Positions 23,994 through 32,876 of a DNA stretch of 64,000 nt are shown in pieces. Every line of letters starts with the position of its first letter. Positions within the stretch are counted from its first letter, which is position 1. The stretch comes from Phyllobacterium trifolii (lineage in GTDB: Bacteria > Pseudomonadota > Alphaproteobacteria > Rhizobiales > Rhizobiaceae). The stretch lies in the NCBI RefSeq assembly GCF_014192095.1, contig NZ_JACHXN010000004.1:186001-250000 (forward strand), read 5' to 3'. The notes below the pieces were generated by a model that saw only the letters and a list, made by a program, of their open reading frames with translations, was not told the DNA's origin and searched no databases. A program made the position numbers and the translations under genes.

Positions 23994-26435
23994 CTAGGAC
24001 GCACGAGCATCGCGCTCGCCTTTCGATTGATGAATGGCTCGCCACACCGCATGCGGCGTGACCGGCATATCGATATCGGTGACGCCGTAGTCCTTGAGCG
24101 CGTCGAGCACGGCGTTGACGACTGTCGCAAGCGCTGGCGTTGTTCCGCCTTCGCCGCCGGCCTTGATACCAAGCGGATTGGTCGGAGAAATCACTTCGGC
24201 AATCTCACACTTGAACGAAGGCATGTTATCGGAGCGCGGCATGCCATAGTCCATGAACGATCCGGCGAGCGGCTGGCCCGACGAGGCATCGACGGCGCAG
24301 AGCTCCCACATCGCCTGCCCAACCCCTTGCGCAATGCCGCCATGGGTCTGGCCATGAACGATCAGCGGATTGATGCAGCGGCCCACGTCGTCCACGGTCG
24401 CGTAGCTGGTGATGAGCACGTGTCCGGTTTCCGGATCCACTTCGACTTCGCAGATCGCTGCGCCGTTCGGAAACACCGGCGTGTGCATCTCATTGTCACG
24501 TGCCACCCGCAACGGCCCATCCTTCTCACGCGTCAGATCACCAAGCGTGAAGATATCGATCGTCTGGTTGGTACCGCGCAGCTTGAAATGACCGCTTTCG
24601 AAATCGATGGCGTCGAAATCTGCGCCGAAATGGTCCGCCGCCCGCCGGCGACCTTCCTTCAGGAGGTCCGCAGACGCCATGGCCATGACGGTTCCCGCAT
24701 GGCGCATTGAACGGCCCGAATGCGACCCGCCGCCGACGCTGACGATGTCGGTATCGCCAAGGATAATCCATACCTTTTCGACAGGCACCTGGATCATGTC
24801 AGCGACCACTTGCGCGAAACTCGTTTCATGACCTTGGCCGCTCGGCTGGGTACCGATGACGACCTCGACCGTGCCATCTTGCTTGATTTCGATCTCGGCA
24901 CGTTCCTTCGGTGAGCCGATGGACGACTCGACGTAGTTGGCAAAACCCCGGCCCAGCAATTTGCCGCGGCTGGCCGCTTCCTCGGCGCGCACCTCGAAGC
25001 TGTCCCAGTCGGCGAGCTCGAGCGCGCGGTCCATGTTCTTTTCGTATTCGCCGCTGTCATAGATCGAGCCGACGGCGTTGGTGTAAGGCATCATGTCCGG
25101 CGAAACGAGGTTCTTGCGGCGCAGCTCGAGCTTGTCGAAACCGAGTTCGCGCGCGGCCTTCTCGACAAGACGCTCGATCGCGTAGGTTACTTCTGGCCGG
25201 CCGGAACTGCGGTAGGCCTGTGTGCACATCGTATTGGTAAAGACGGCGCGGGCGCGCAGCGTCGCCACCGGAATGTGATAGGAGCCGGTGATGAGACCGG
25301 ATCCCTTGCTAAGCGGCGAGAGCGACACGCAGCGGCCACCGACATTGCTCAGATTGTCCGCCCGCATCGCCAAGAACGTGCCTTCGCGATCAAGCGCCAG
25401 TTCAACCTTGGTGATGAGGTCTCGGCCCTGATAGTCCGTAAGAAATGCCTCGGAACGTGTTGCCGTGTATTTGACCGGCCGCCCGATCTTCTTCGATGCC
25501 CAAAGCACCAGACCGAATTCCACATAGACGCGATTGCGCGCGCCGAAATTTCCGCCGACATCGTATGAAAGCACGCGCAGATTCTTCGGCTCGATACCGA
25601 GAACCTTGGAAAGCTCACCCTTCTGGCGCACGGCGCCGCCGCTGCCGGCATAAAGCGTATAGCGCCCGGTCTCCTCGTCGAAATGACCGAGCGACGAGCG
25701 CGGCTCGATCGGTACGGCGGTCACGCGGCCGATACGGAATTCGGCTGTAACCACGTGATCAGCCGCCGCGAAGGCTGCTGCTGTCCCCGCTTCGTCGCCA
25801 AAGCTCGAGTCGATGAAGACATTGTCCGGCACCTCGTTCCACACAGCGGGTGCGCCGGGCAGCGCAGCTTTTGCGGTTTCGGTGACGTGCGGCAATTCCT
25901 CATAGTCGACAAACACCTTTTCAGCCGCATCCGCAGCCTGGGCCGCCGTCTCGGCGACCACCACGGCGACAGCTTCGCCCACATGGCGGGCCTTGTCGGC
26001 CGGGAGCAGATAATGCGGGCCCGTGAAGGGTGTACCGCCACCGGCAGCCGTCAGCTTCACGTCGAATTTCGTTGAGGGAACCGGGTTGTGCGGGATGGGT
26101 TCAAGCCCGTCGGCCAACAGATCGGCGCCGGTCAAGACTACCAGAACGCCGGGACTGGCCAGCGCTTCCGACGTGTCGATGCCGAGGATCCGCGCATGCG
26201 GGTATGGCGAGCGGACCATCGCAGCGAATGTCTGCCCGGGCAGGCTAAAATCGTCGGAAAACCGGCCCTTGCCGGTAATGAGCCGCCCGTCTTCCTTGCG
26301 CGGAAGCGGCTTTCCGACATGGCGGAACAACGCATCACGCACAAGCTTCATTTCCGGCGACAGATCAGCCGGCTCAGGCTTTTCCAGTACCGCTGTTCTA
26401 TGTCCGCTCGTGCTTTTATGAAGTGGGCTTCCCAT
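23994..26435 (-). CDS. Molybdenum hydroxylase molybdopterin-binding large subunit (CoxL/xanthine oxidase family)
   Basis: 813 residues. Aldehyde oxidase/xanthine dehydrogenase a/b-hammerhead domain at ~38-150 (GKPLPRKEDGRLITGKGRFSDDF), then the Moco domain with GGNFGARN, active-site loop CTQAYRSSGRPE and the catalytic Glu in GIKAGGEGGTTPA. The loop is AYRSSGR, not the AYxCSFR of true CO dehydrogenase, so it should hydroxylate an organic, probably heteroaromatic, substrate. First gene of the leftward operon, divergent from the UbiD decarboxylase gene with 211 bases between. Moco maturation factors are not encoded nearby. Confidence 0.92.
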   Translation of the reverse strand: MGSPLHKSTSGHRTAVLEKPEPADLSPEMKLVRDALFRHVGKPLPRKEDGRLITGKGRFSDDFSLPGQTFAAMVRSPYPHARILGIDTSEALASPGVLVVLTGADLLADGLEPIPHNPVPSTKFDVKLTAAGGGTPFTGPHYLLPADKARHVGEAVAVVVAETAAQAADAAEKVFVDYEELPHVTETAKAALPGAPAVWNEVPDNVFIDSSFGDEAGTAAAFAAADHVVTAEFRIGRVTAVPIEPRSSLGHFDEETGRYTLYAGSGGAVRQKGELSKVLGIEPKNLRVLSYDVGGNFGARNRVYVEFGLVLWASKKIGRPVKYTATRSEAFLTDYQGRDLITKVELALDREGTFLAMRADNLSNVGGRCVSLSPLSKGSGLITGSYHIPVATLRARAVFTNTMCTQAYRSSGRPEVTYAIERLVEKAARELGFDKLELRRKNLVSPDMMPYTNAVGSIYDSGEYEKNMDRALELADWDSFEVRAEEAASRGKLLGRGFANYVESSIGSPKERAEIEIKQDGTVEVVIGTQPSGQGHETSFAQVVADMIQVPVEKVWIILGDTDIVSVGGGSHSGRSMRHAGTVMAMASADLLKEGRRRAADHFGADFDAIDFESGHFKLRGTNQTIDIFTLGDLTREKDGPLRVARDNEMHTPVFPNGAAICEVEVDPETGHVLITSYATVDDVGRCINPLIVHGQTHGGIAQGVGQAMWELCAVDASSGQPLAGSFMDYGMPRSDNMPSFKCEIAEVISPTNPLGIKAGGEGGTTPALATVVNAVLDALKDYGVTDIDMPVTPHAVWRAIHQSKGERDARAS

Positions 26436-26646
26436 AAATCCTCTACCCTTGGCGGCTGAAATTACGCCGACGACATTCTGTTGCTCTTCGTATTAATGTA
26501 TGACAGTATGTCGGAGTAATGCAATCGAAAAGATGCAATATCTTTCTGATTGGGCGGATCGCCCCTATGATTATGAGTGGGTTTTGCGCTTTTCACCTCG
26601 CCTGCACGGCATTGGAGAGACGCATCTTCGGGAGAATGAGACTTAC

Positions 26647-28281
26647 ATGACGACGCACAAGCGCAAGGCTCCATTGGACCTGCAAGAACATCTGGAACGG
26701 CTGGAAGAACGCGGCCTGCTGACGCGAATTCAGGTGCCGATCGACAAGGATAGCGAACTGCATCCGCTGGCGCGCTGGCAGTTCCAGGGCGGTCTGCCCG
26801 AATCGCAACGGCGCGGCTTTCTTTTCACCGACGTGAAAGATGCGAAGGGCGAGAAATACGATATCCCGGTTGCAGTCGGGGTCCTCGCCGCTTCGCCGGA
26901 AATCTATGCCATCGGTCTTGGCGTTCCCGAGAGCGAGATCGGCGATGTCTGGGTCAACGCCATGGAAAACCCCATCGACCCTGTCATGGTCGAGGACGCG
27001 CCATGCCAGGAAGTCGTCATCACGGGCGATGATCTCAAGCTTGAAGGCCGAGGCCTCGGCAGCTTACCGGTTCCGGTATCGACACCGGGCTTCGACAGCG
27101 CGCCCTATTTCACCGCAACGCTTTGCGTCACGCGTGATCCGGAAAATGGTATCCGCAACATGGGCACCTATCGCGCCGCGCTGAAAGCCGAAGACCGGCT
27201 CGGCGTGCGCATGGCGAGCCGCCTGTCCGGTGCCGGCGGGTATCAGCATTGGCTGAAGTACCAGAAGCGCGGCGAACCCATGCCCTGCGCCATCGTTATC
27301 GGCTGTGCCCCTGCCGTGCTGTTCACCGGACCGCAGAAGCTGCCGATTGATCAGGACGAACTTGGCGTTGCCGGCGGTCTCATCGGCGAGGCCGTTCGTA
27401 TCGTCAAGTGCAAGACCATCGATCTCGAAGTACCGGCCGACGCTGAAATCGTCATTGAAGGCTTGATCGACACGGAACTCCTTGAGCCGGAAGGGCCCTT
27501 TGGCGAAAGCCATGGCCACGTCGCGCTCGAAGATTTCAACATGTCGATGCGCGTGACGGCGATCACCCGCAAGCGCAAACCCGTGCTTGTCTCGATTGTC
27601 AGTCAGGTCACGCCCAGCGAATCGAGCGTTCTCAAGCGCGTTGCCTATGAGCCGCTGTTCTTCAACCATCTGAAGAAAGTGCTCAACATCAAGGGCATCA
27701 AACGCGTTGTCATGCATGAGCCTTTGACCAACATACGCAAGGTGATCTTCCTCGAATTCGACCGCAGCGCGCCGCAATCCGAGATCTGGCGTGGCCTGCA
27801 GGGTGCCGCGATGCTTCAGGCGCAGTGCGGCAAGATCGTCATCGCCGTCTCCGACGATATCGACGCCCGCAATGCCGACGCCGTGTTCTGGTCGCTCGCC
27901 TACCGCGCCAATATGATCGATGACGTGCATGTAACGCCCTATCGCTCGGGCGGGCATGGACCGAAATCAGCAAACAAGAATGCCGAGGGCACACTTCTCA
28001 TCGACGCCACGTTGAAAGCACCCATGCCGCCGCTCGCCCTGCCGGCGGAACCCTATATGGTGCGGGCCCGCGAGATATGGGAAAATCTGCAATTGCCGCC
28101 GCTCTCGCCGCAGCCGCCATGGCACGGTTATTCGCTCGGCGACTGGAGCGATGTCTGGAGTAACTTTGCCGATAAGGCTGTCAGCGGCGACTGGCGCGCC
28201 AATGGCGAAAACACTTTCTCCCGGCGTAAAGGTGGTATGAAACCCGAAACACCGGCGCGCGATATTGAAAAGAAAGCATAA
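26647..28281 (+). CDS. UbiD-family prenylated-FMN-dependent decarboxylase
   Basis: 544 residues from the ATG giving MTTHKRKAPLDLQEHLERLEERG; the frame is open 49 codons further upstream without support. Visible: N-terminal LEERGLLTRIQ, central PCAIVIGCAPAVLFTGPQ, and the hallmark LLEPEGPFGESHG with the acidic residues of the E-(R)-E catalytic set, then GIKRVVMHEP. It should remove or add carboxylate on an aromatic or heteroaromatic ring using prFMN, made by the UbiX encoded at 29073. Relatives handle furan, pyrrole, phenolic and polyaromatic acids; ubiquinone-pathway UbiD is shorter (~490). Divergent from the molybdenum hydroxylase operon. Confidence 0.9.
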   Translation: MTTHKRKAPLDLQEHLERLEERGLLTRIQVPIDKDSELHPLARWQFQGGLPESQRRGFLFTDVKDAKGEKYDIPVAVGVLAASPEIYAIGLGVPESEIGDVWVNAMENPIDPVMVEDAPCQEVVITGDDLKLEGRGLGSLPVPVSTPGFDSAPYFTATLCVTRDPENGIRNMGTYRAALKAEDRLGVRMASRLSGAGGYQHWLKYQKRGEPMPCAIVIGCAPAVLFTGPQKLPIDQDELGVAGGLIGEAVRIVKCKTIDLEVPADAEIVIEGLIDTELLEPEGPFGESHGHVALEDFNMSMRVTAITRKRKPVLVSIVSQVTPSESSVLKRVAYEPLFFNHLKKVLNIKGIKRVVMHEPLTNIRKVIFLEFDRSAPQSEIWRGLQGAAMLQAQCGKIVIAVSDDIDARNADAVFWSLAYRANMIDDVHVTPYRSGGHGPKSANKNAEGTLLIDATLKAPMPPLALPAEPYMVRAREIWENLQLPPLSPQPPWHGYSLGDWSDVWSNFADKAVSGDWRANGENTFSRRKGGMKPETPARDIEKKA

Positions 28282-28314
28282 TCAGGCGACTATCGCCCGA
28301 TTCTGATATAGTTT

Positions 28315-28338
28315 CAGCGCCGGCGGGGGTCGGCGCTG
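28315..28338 (+). terminator. Possible terminator or attenuator hairpin between ubiD-like and GntR genes
   Basis: CAGCGCCG and CGGCGCTG form a perfect eight-pair stem with an eight-base G-rich loop, 34 bases past the decarboxylase stop and 46 before the GntR gene. No T tract follows, so a partial stop or mRNA-stability role is as likely as true termination. Confidence 0.35.
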
Positions 28339-28383
28339 AGGGACAGGCAACACAACGCAGGCAGCAGCATTGCGAGGGATAAA

Positions 28384-29070
28384 ATGAACGATCCGGTCAT
28401 GGAACCATTCGGTCCGCTTACACATGAGTCTGCGCCGCTGAGAAACAAGATCACGAAGTCGCTGCGGCGCGCAATCGAGACAGGATTGCTGGAGCCGGGC
28501 ACGCGTCTTGTGGAGAAAGATCTGTGCCAGCAGCTCAACGTCAGCCGCACATCGCTGCGTGAAGCGCTGCGCCAGTTGCAATCGGAAGGCATTCTTACCG
28601 ACCTCAACAATCGCGGCCTTGCCGTGGTCACCGTGACGTCGGAGGACGCGGAGAATATTTATCGCATCCGCGGCGTGCTCGAACCGTTGATCGTAGAACA
28701 GTTCATCGAGAATGCGCCTGATGCAGAGGTCGAAGCCTTGAAAGCCCATTTCCTGCGTTTGAAGGAAGCTTATTTGCACGGCAATGCCGAGGAAATCGTC
28801 GCCAGCAAACGCGATTTCTATGACCGTATCTGCACCGGAGCGCGCAATCCGATTGCCTTCGGTGTCCTGAGCAAGTTGACTGTTCTTACGTCCCCGCTGC
28901 GCCGGCGTTCCGTCGTGCGTCCCGAGCGGCGCGTCCAGAGCATCGCCGAAATCGAGAAAATCGTCACTTCCATCGCCAAACGCGACAAGGCCGCTGCAAA
29001 AGCTGCTGCAGAGGAGCATGTTGCCCACTCCGCCCGCTCGGCGCTGCATGCTTCAGAGTCGGCGAACTAG
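28384..29070 (+). CDS. GntR-family transcriptional regulator, FCD (FadR-C) subgroup
   Basis: 228 residues. N-terminal winged helix (LRNKITKSLRRAIETGLLEPGTRLVEKDLCQQLNVSRTSLREALRQLQSEG) followed by a C-terminal all-helical FCD ligand domain with ENIYRIRGVLEPLIVEQF and ASKRDFYDRI. GAGGGA lies before the ATG. It sits between the decarboxylase and UbiX genes and is the only dedicated regulator in the 17-30 kb locus, so it probably controls it in response to an aromatic acid. Confidence 0.9.
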   Translation: MNDPVMEPFGPLTHESAPLRNKITKSLRRAIETGLLEPGTRLVEKDLCQQLNVSRTSLREALRQLQSEGILTDLNNRGLAVVTVTSEDAENIYRIRGVLEPLIVEQFIENAPDAEVEALKAHFLRLKEAYLHGNAEEIVASKRDFYDRICTGARNPIAFGVLSKLTVLTSPLRRRSVVRPERRVQSIAEIEKIVTSIAKRDKAAAKAAAEEHVAHSARSALHASESAN

Positions 29071-29072
29071 TC

Positions 29073-29654
29073 ATGCGCCGTCTCATCATCGCCATAACCG
29101 GGGCCTCCGGGGTCATTTATGGCGTTCGCGCGTTGCAACTCCTGCGCGATGTCGAAGACGTCGAGACGCACGCGATCGTCTCGCCATCGGCACTGCGCAC
29201 CGCCGCCGACGAACTCGACATGAGTGCCGAGGAAATCCGCAGCCTGGGCGACAAGCTTTACAACTACCGCGATATTGGCGCCGCCATCTCGTCGGGGTCC
29301 TTCCGCACCGCCGGTATGCTCGTTGCGCCCTGTTCCGTGAAGACCTTGAGTGGCATCGCCAATTGCTACAATGACGAATTGATCGTGCGCGCTGCCGATG
29401 TCTGCCTCAAGGAGCGTCGCCGCGTCGTTCTACTGGTCCGTGAAACGCCGCTGCATGCCGGGCACATCGCGCTGATGGATCAGGCCACGCGCAATGGCGC
29501 CATCATCATGCCGCCCGTTCCGGCATTTTACAGCAAGCCAAAGACCATCGACGACATGGTCAACCAGACCGTCGGTCGCGCATTGGACCTGTTCGATATC
29601 AATCTGCCGCTCGTCAAGCGCTGGAAAGAAGACGAAACCGGCCAGCATTCGTAG
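29073..29654 (+). CDS. ubiX: UbiX-family flavin prenyltransferase
   Basis: 193 residues. MRRLIIAITGASGVIYGVRALQLL is the nucleotide-binding start, followed by SGSFRTAGMLVAPCSVKTLSGIANCYNDELIVRAADVCLKERRRVVLLVRETPLHAGH, the core FMN and dimethylallyl phosphate site. It makes prenylated FMN for UbiD-type enzymes. Only two bases separate it from the GntR stop, so it shares that transcript and very probably supplies cofactor to the decarboxylase at 26647. A housekeeping copy may exist elsewhere. Confidence 0.92.
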   Translation: MRRLIIAITGASGVIYGVRALQLLRDVEDVETHAIVSPSALRTAADELDMSAEEIRSLGDKLYNYRDIGAAISSGSFRTAGMLVAPCSVKTLSGIANCYNDELIVRAADVCLKERRRVVLLVRETPLHAGHIALMDQATRNGAIIMPPVPAFYSKPKTIDDMVNQTVGRALDLFDINLPLVKRWKEDETGQHS

Positions 29655-29666
29655 GTCAGAACGGTC

Positions 29667-30182
29667 CTACTTGGACAAAATTTGCTCTATTGCCCGTTCC
29701 ACTATTGCGATGGACTTGCGCGCTTCGGAATCCAGCGTCGAACCATGATAATAACGCACGACGAGTGGCAGGTTCTCATCGGTCGAACGGTTGCTATCGT
29801 CTGAAATCGTCGCGAGTGCCAGCCCCGCCGTTTCAAGTTCCATAAGCTCGATGCGTTCCGCGGAAAGTTCGGCAGCTTTCACGGCCTCGCGCAGGGTTTC
29901 CGTGTGTTTGTCAGGTCCCGGTTTTGGTCCGGTCTTCATGCGCTGGCGGATGGCACGCAATGGGGCAACGACATCATCGCGCCATTCGTCGACCAGCCCG
30001 ATAATCTGCACTGTCTTTGCCGGAGAAAGTGCGATGGAACCATGCTTGAGCCAGGCAGCGAACAACAGCACAGGCACATCGACGCCATTGCGTTCCTGCA
30101 ATGCCAGGCATGCATCGGCGACGTCGGGGGCTTTGTAAAGGCGCAGTGCGAAGTCCCATAGCCCGATATTCATGTCCTGCAT
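29667..30182 (-). CDS. TIGR02444/DUF2390 family protein
   Basis: 171 residues from MQDMNIGLWDFALRLYKAPDVADACL, the normal opening of this family; GAGGGA five bases upstream supports this ATG over two earlier ones. Also visible: NGVDVPVLLFAAWLKHG and VDEWRDDVVAPLRAIRQRMK. The family is a small helical protein of unknown function, often near universal-stress or quinone genes. The C-terminal 60 residues extend beyond the family core and are poorly conserved in my reading. It converges with ubiX with a 12-base gap. Confidence 0.8.
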   Translation of the reverse strand: MQDMNIGLWDFALRLYKAPDVADACLALQERNGVDVPVLLFAAWLKHGSIALSPAKTVQIIGLVDEWRDDVVAPLRAIRQRMKTGPKPGPDKHTETLREAVKAAELSAERIELMELETAGLALATISDDSNRSTDENLPLVVRYYHGSTLDSEARKSIAIVERAIEQILSK

Positions 30183-30296
30183 GCTTTCCCTCATCGCAAT
30201 TGCGGGGCCGGATGACTTGATCCGGCCCCGCTTTACCAGTTTCGCGAGCATGAAGGAAGGCAAACCCGACAATGTTGCTCGTCGGGTTCAAGCGCT

Positions 30297-31244
30297 CTAG
30301 GCCGTTTGCGTTGCACAAGCCTCGCAGATCGCCGCAACGTGGCGATGGTCCGTCCCGCAGCAGCCCCCAAGGATACGCATCTGCGGAAATGATCTGGTCA
30401 GCCCGTTGTACCACCGCCCGAGATCGACAGGATCTCCGGCGTCGAGCGTAACCGAATCATCGAGTTCCGCATGGCTCTTGGTCGAAGCATTCGCCTTGAT
30501 GCCGCGCACGCGGTCGAGCCACGCCTCGCCCTTCTCCAGTGCATCGACGAAATGGCTCGGATGCGCGCAGTTGATCATATAGTAGGCTGGCGAACCTCCA
30601 GTTGCATCGTCCACCCGGTTGATCGCATCGCCGAGCGATAAACCGGTCACCAGTTTTCCGTCGGTCTCTACCGTGAACGAGATCACGCAGGGTACGGCAT
30701 GGGTCTTGGCAGCTTTTGCAATGCCGATTGCCTCATTGTAATTTGTCAACGTATAGGCCGCGACCATGTCCGCTTCGGTTTGTGCGAAACTCTCGATCTG
30801 CGCCGCATGGTATGTTTCAGCCTCGTTGGCATTCATGTTGCCAGCCTTGTAGCCATCGCCGCGCGGTCCAATGACCCCGTCGATCACGCAAGGTGTCGCG
30901 GCGGTTTCAAACTCCCTGCGAAGTTCAAGCAGCAGATCGACCGAATCCCGGTTGATTGCGCGCAGGCCCTCGGCGTCGTAGCCGAGCTTGGCGCCCCAAT
31001 CGGGGTTTGCCCGCCATGTCGGCGTATCGAGGATGAAGCCGGTGCCGTTCTCGCGGGCAATTTTGAGATAGCTGATGTAGTAGTCTTTCAGTCGCTGTCT
31101 GCCTTCCGGTGTCGCCATCAATACGAAGGATGCGAATTCGGGAAGGTCGATCCCGTCGTGAAAAATAAATGTCGTCTCCATGCCACCGTCACTGAGGAAA
31201 GTGGTCCCCTCGAGTTGCGGCAGGTTTTTGCGGTACTTGGCCAT
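30297..31244 (-). CDS. Homocysteine S-methyltransferase family protein
   Basis: 315 residues from the ATG giving MAKYRKNLPQL, with AGGGACGATAATC upstream. Zinc ligands are visible as Cys in YYMINCAHPSHF and the pair in ILGGCCGTDHRHV. The start FLSDGGMETTFIFHDGIDLPEFASF is the substrate loop of the family. It transfers a methyl group from a donor such as S-methylmethionine or a betaine to homocysteine in the cytoplasm; the donor cannot be read from sequence. It is single, divergent from a TetR gene at 31485. Confidence 0.88.
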   Translation of the reverse strand: MAKYRKNLPQLEGTTFLSDGGMETTFIFHDGIDLPEFASFVLMATPEGRQRLKDYYISYLKIARENGTGFILDTPTWRANPDWGAKLGYDAEGLRAINRDSVDLLLELRREFETAATPCVIDGVIGPRGDGYKAGNMNANEAETYHAAQIESFAQTEADMVAAYTLTNYNEAIGIAKAAKTHAVPCVISFTVETDGKLVTGLSLGDAINRVDDATGGSPAYYMINCAHPSHFVDALEKGEAWLDRVRGIKANASTKSHAELDDSVTLDAGDPVDLGRWYNGLTRSFPQMRILGGCCGTDHRHVAAICEACATQTA

Positions 31245-31449
31245 GATTATCGTCCCTTCCAAGAGTGACCGGTATGGGCTGTTTGCCTCTCCTCCCGGCA
31301 TGTTCTGTTTTGCGCCTTTCAGTTGACGCAATCTAGAAACCTCATGGTCGGGTTGTTTCATATATGGAAAAAAACGAGTAAATTCAGCCGGATAGGCGAT
31401 ATCGTGGCGACAGAACCCTCCCCCGTGCTACACTCAAACAGCTGAAACA

Positions 31450-31462
31450 GTACCGGAGGTAC
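31450..31462. promoter_or_regulatory. Short inverted repeat before the TetR gene
   Basis: GTACC-GGA-GGTAC, 22 bases before the TetR start codon, in the region shared with the divergent methyltransferase gene. TetR proteins usually bind such sites to repress their own gene and a neighbour. A second ACAGTA...CCGG block follows at once, so the operator may be larger. Confidence 0.45.
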
Positions 31463-31484
31463 AGTATTCCGGGGGGACAACATC

Positions 31485-32150
31485 ATGCGCAAGGGAGACG
31501 AAACCCGCGAACGTATTCTGGAAATCGCCGAGATGTCAGTGCTGGCCAAGGGCTTCGCCGCGACCTCGATAGAGGAGATTATCGCTGAAGCGGGCATTAC
31601 GAAAAGCGGGTTCTTCTATCACTTCAAGGACAAGAACGAACTCGCGCACATCATGCTGAAACGCTACGTCTGCGCCAATGACCGGGTGTTCGACGATGTT
31701 ATCGAGCGCGGGCACCAACTATCGGATGATCCGCTCCAGGCGTTCCTGATCAGCCTGAAGCTCCTCGCCGAGGTCATGTCCGATCTGCCGAATGGCCACC
31801 CCGGCTGTCTTATCGCTTGCATTTGCTATCAGGAGCGTCAGTTCGACCGTGAAGTCCTGAACCTGACGGCGCGGTCAGTTGAAGCATGGAACGCCAGGTT
31901 CCGCGCCATTCTCGACAATATCGCTCTCGAGCATCCTCCGCGCGACCCGATTGATTTCGACGATGTGGCGGACATGCTCTCGTGTGTCGTTGATGGCAGC
32001 ATCATCATGTCGAAGGCACTGAATGACCCTTCAAGGATCGAGCGGCAGGTCATGGCCTTCCGCAGTTTCATAAAACTGCTGTTTTCATCAACCCCGCAAA
32101 TAAGGGTCCCATTGCCGAATTCCACGGGGGTCTCGGGCACGGTCAACTGA
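31485..32150 (+). CDS. TetR/AcrR-family transcriptional regulator (divergent from methyltransferase)
   Basis: 221 residues. HTH at residues ~8-55: TRERILEIAEMSVLAKGFAATSIEEIIAEAGITKSGFFYHFKDKNELA. The C-terminal ligand domain has the segment GHPGCLIACICYQERQFDREV, typical of the NemR-like (TetR_C_ tetracyclin-free) group with cysteines that could react with electrophiles. GGGGGGACAACATC precedes the ATG. It may control itself and the homocysteine methyltransferase gene. Confidence 0.9.
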   Translation: MRKGDETRERILEIAEMSVLAKGFAATSIEEIIAEAGITKSGFFYHFKDKNELAHIMLKRYVCANDRVFDDVIERGHQLSDDPLQAFLISLKLLAEVMSDLPNGHPGCLIACICYQERQFDREVLNLTARSVEAWNARFRAILDNIALEHPPRDPIDFDDVADMLSCVVDGSIIMSKALNDPSRIERQVMAFRSFIKLLFSSTPQIRVPLPNSTGVSGTVN

Positions 32151-32162
32151 TCGGGGTAGAGC

Positions 32163-32855
32163 TTACGCGTCGACTGTTCGCTTCAGAAAAAGCCGGCCCT
32201 CCTGATCGACCTGCGTATGCAAATCTTGATAGTCGTGAATGGTCGTATGCGCAGTCTCGATAGGGTGCTTGTGTGTGGCCGTGATCACCATCACATCGGC
32301 GCCGGCGGCGTCACCTGCCAGAATGCCCGGTACGGCATCCTCGAAGACGAGACAATCTTTCGCGTCAACGCCAAGCTTGCGCGCCGCCAGCAGGTAGCAG
32401 TCCGGATTGGGCTTGCCGACCTTGACGTCTTCGGCCGTGACGAGATTGTCCGGCACGGGAATCCCCGCTGCGGCCAACCGGCGTTTCGCCAGTTCGAGCG
32501 GCGATGAGGTGACAATCGTCCATTTTTCCGGCGGCAACGCCTTGAGGAACTCGGCTGCACCAGGCAACGGGACGATGCCCTCTACATCCAGGATTTCGGC
32601 ATCGGTGATCTTGGTGGCTTCCGTTTCGGGATCGACGCCGGGCAAACCCAGCCGGCGCACCGTATCGACAGCGCGAGCGCCATGCATCGTCGGCAGGAAT
32701 GTCTTGACGTCGAGCCCCTGTTCTTCCGCCCATCTTGCCCAGACGCGTTCTGCCGCCGCTGTGGAATTGATGAGCGTACCATCCATATCAAACAGGAACG
32801 CGGCGTATTTCTTGTCGAAGGCAGATGATGTTGTCGGCACGATATTTTCTTTCAT
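32163..32855 (-). CDS. HAD-superfamily sugar phosphatase (subfamily IA)
   Basis: 230 residues. Motif I FLFDMDGTLINST, cap domain in residues ~35-100, motif II TIVTSSPLELAKRRL, motif III Lys in VKVGKPNPDCYLLA and motif IV VFEDAVPGILAGDAAG. The KPxPxxY and EDAxxG pattern fits the 2-deoxyglucose-6-phosphatase/glycerol-phosphatase group. Cytoplasmic. It is convergent with the TetR gene to its left, and its start lies 22 bases downstream of the stop of the second TetR gene, so those two genes may be one transcript. Confidence 0.9.
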   Translation of the reverse strand: MKENIVPTTSSAFDKKYAAFLFDMDGTLINSTAAAERVWARWAEEQGLDVKTFLPTMHGARAVDTVRRLGLPGVDPETEATKITDAEILDVEGIVPLPGAAEFLKALPPEKWTIVTSSPLELAKRRLAAAGIPVPDNLVTAEDVKVGKPNPDCYLLAARKLGVDAKDCLVFEDAVPGILAGDAAGADVMVITATHKHPIETAHTTIHDYQDLHTQVDQEGRLFLKRTVDA

Positions 32856-32876
32856 CAGAGGGATGGCGACACGCCG

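Noticed and set aside
22824-24710. 628-codon plus-strand frame across the CoxG-like, NMT1-like and large-subunit genes
   Set aside because: Antisense to three recognisable genes; Arg-rich translation without motifs, a by-product of high GC third positions.
23994-26435. Carbon monoxide dehydrogenase (CoxL) identity for the large subunit
   Set aside because: The active-site loop reads AYRSSGR rather than the AYxCSFR of true CO dehydrogenase, and the accessory coxDEF genes are absent. A CoxG-like gene alone is not diagnostic.
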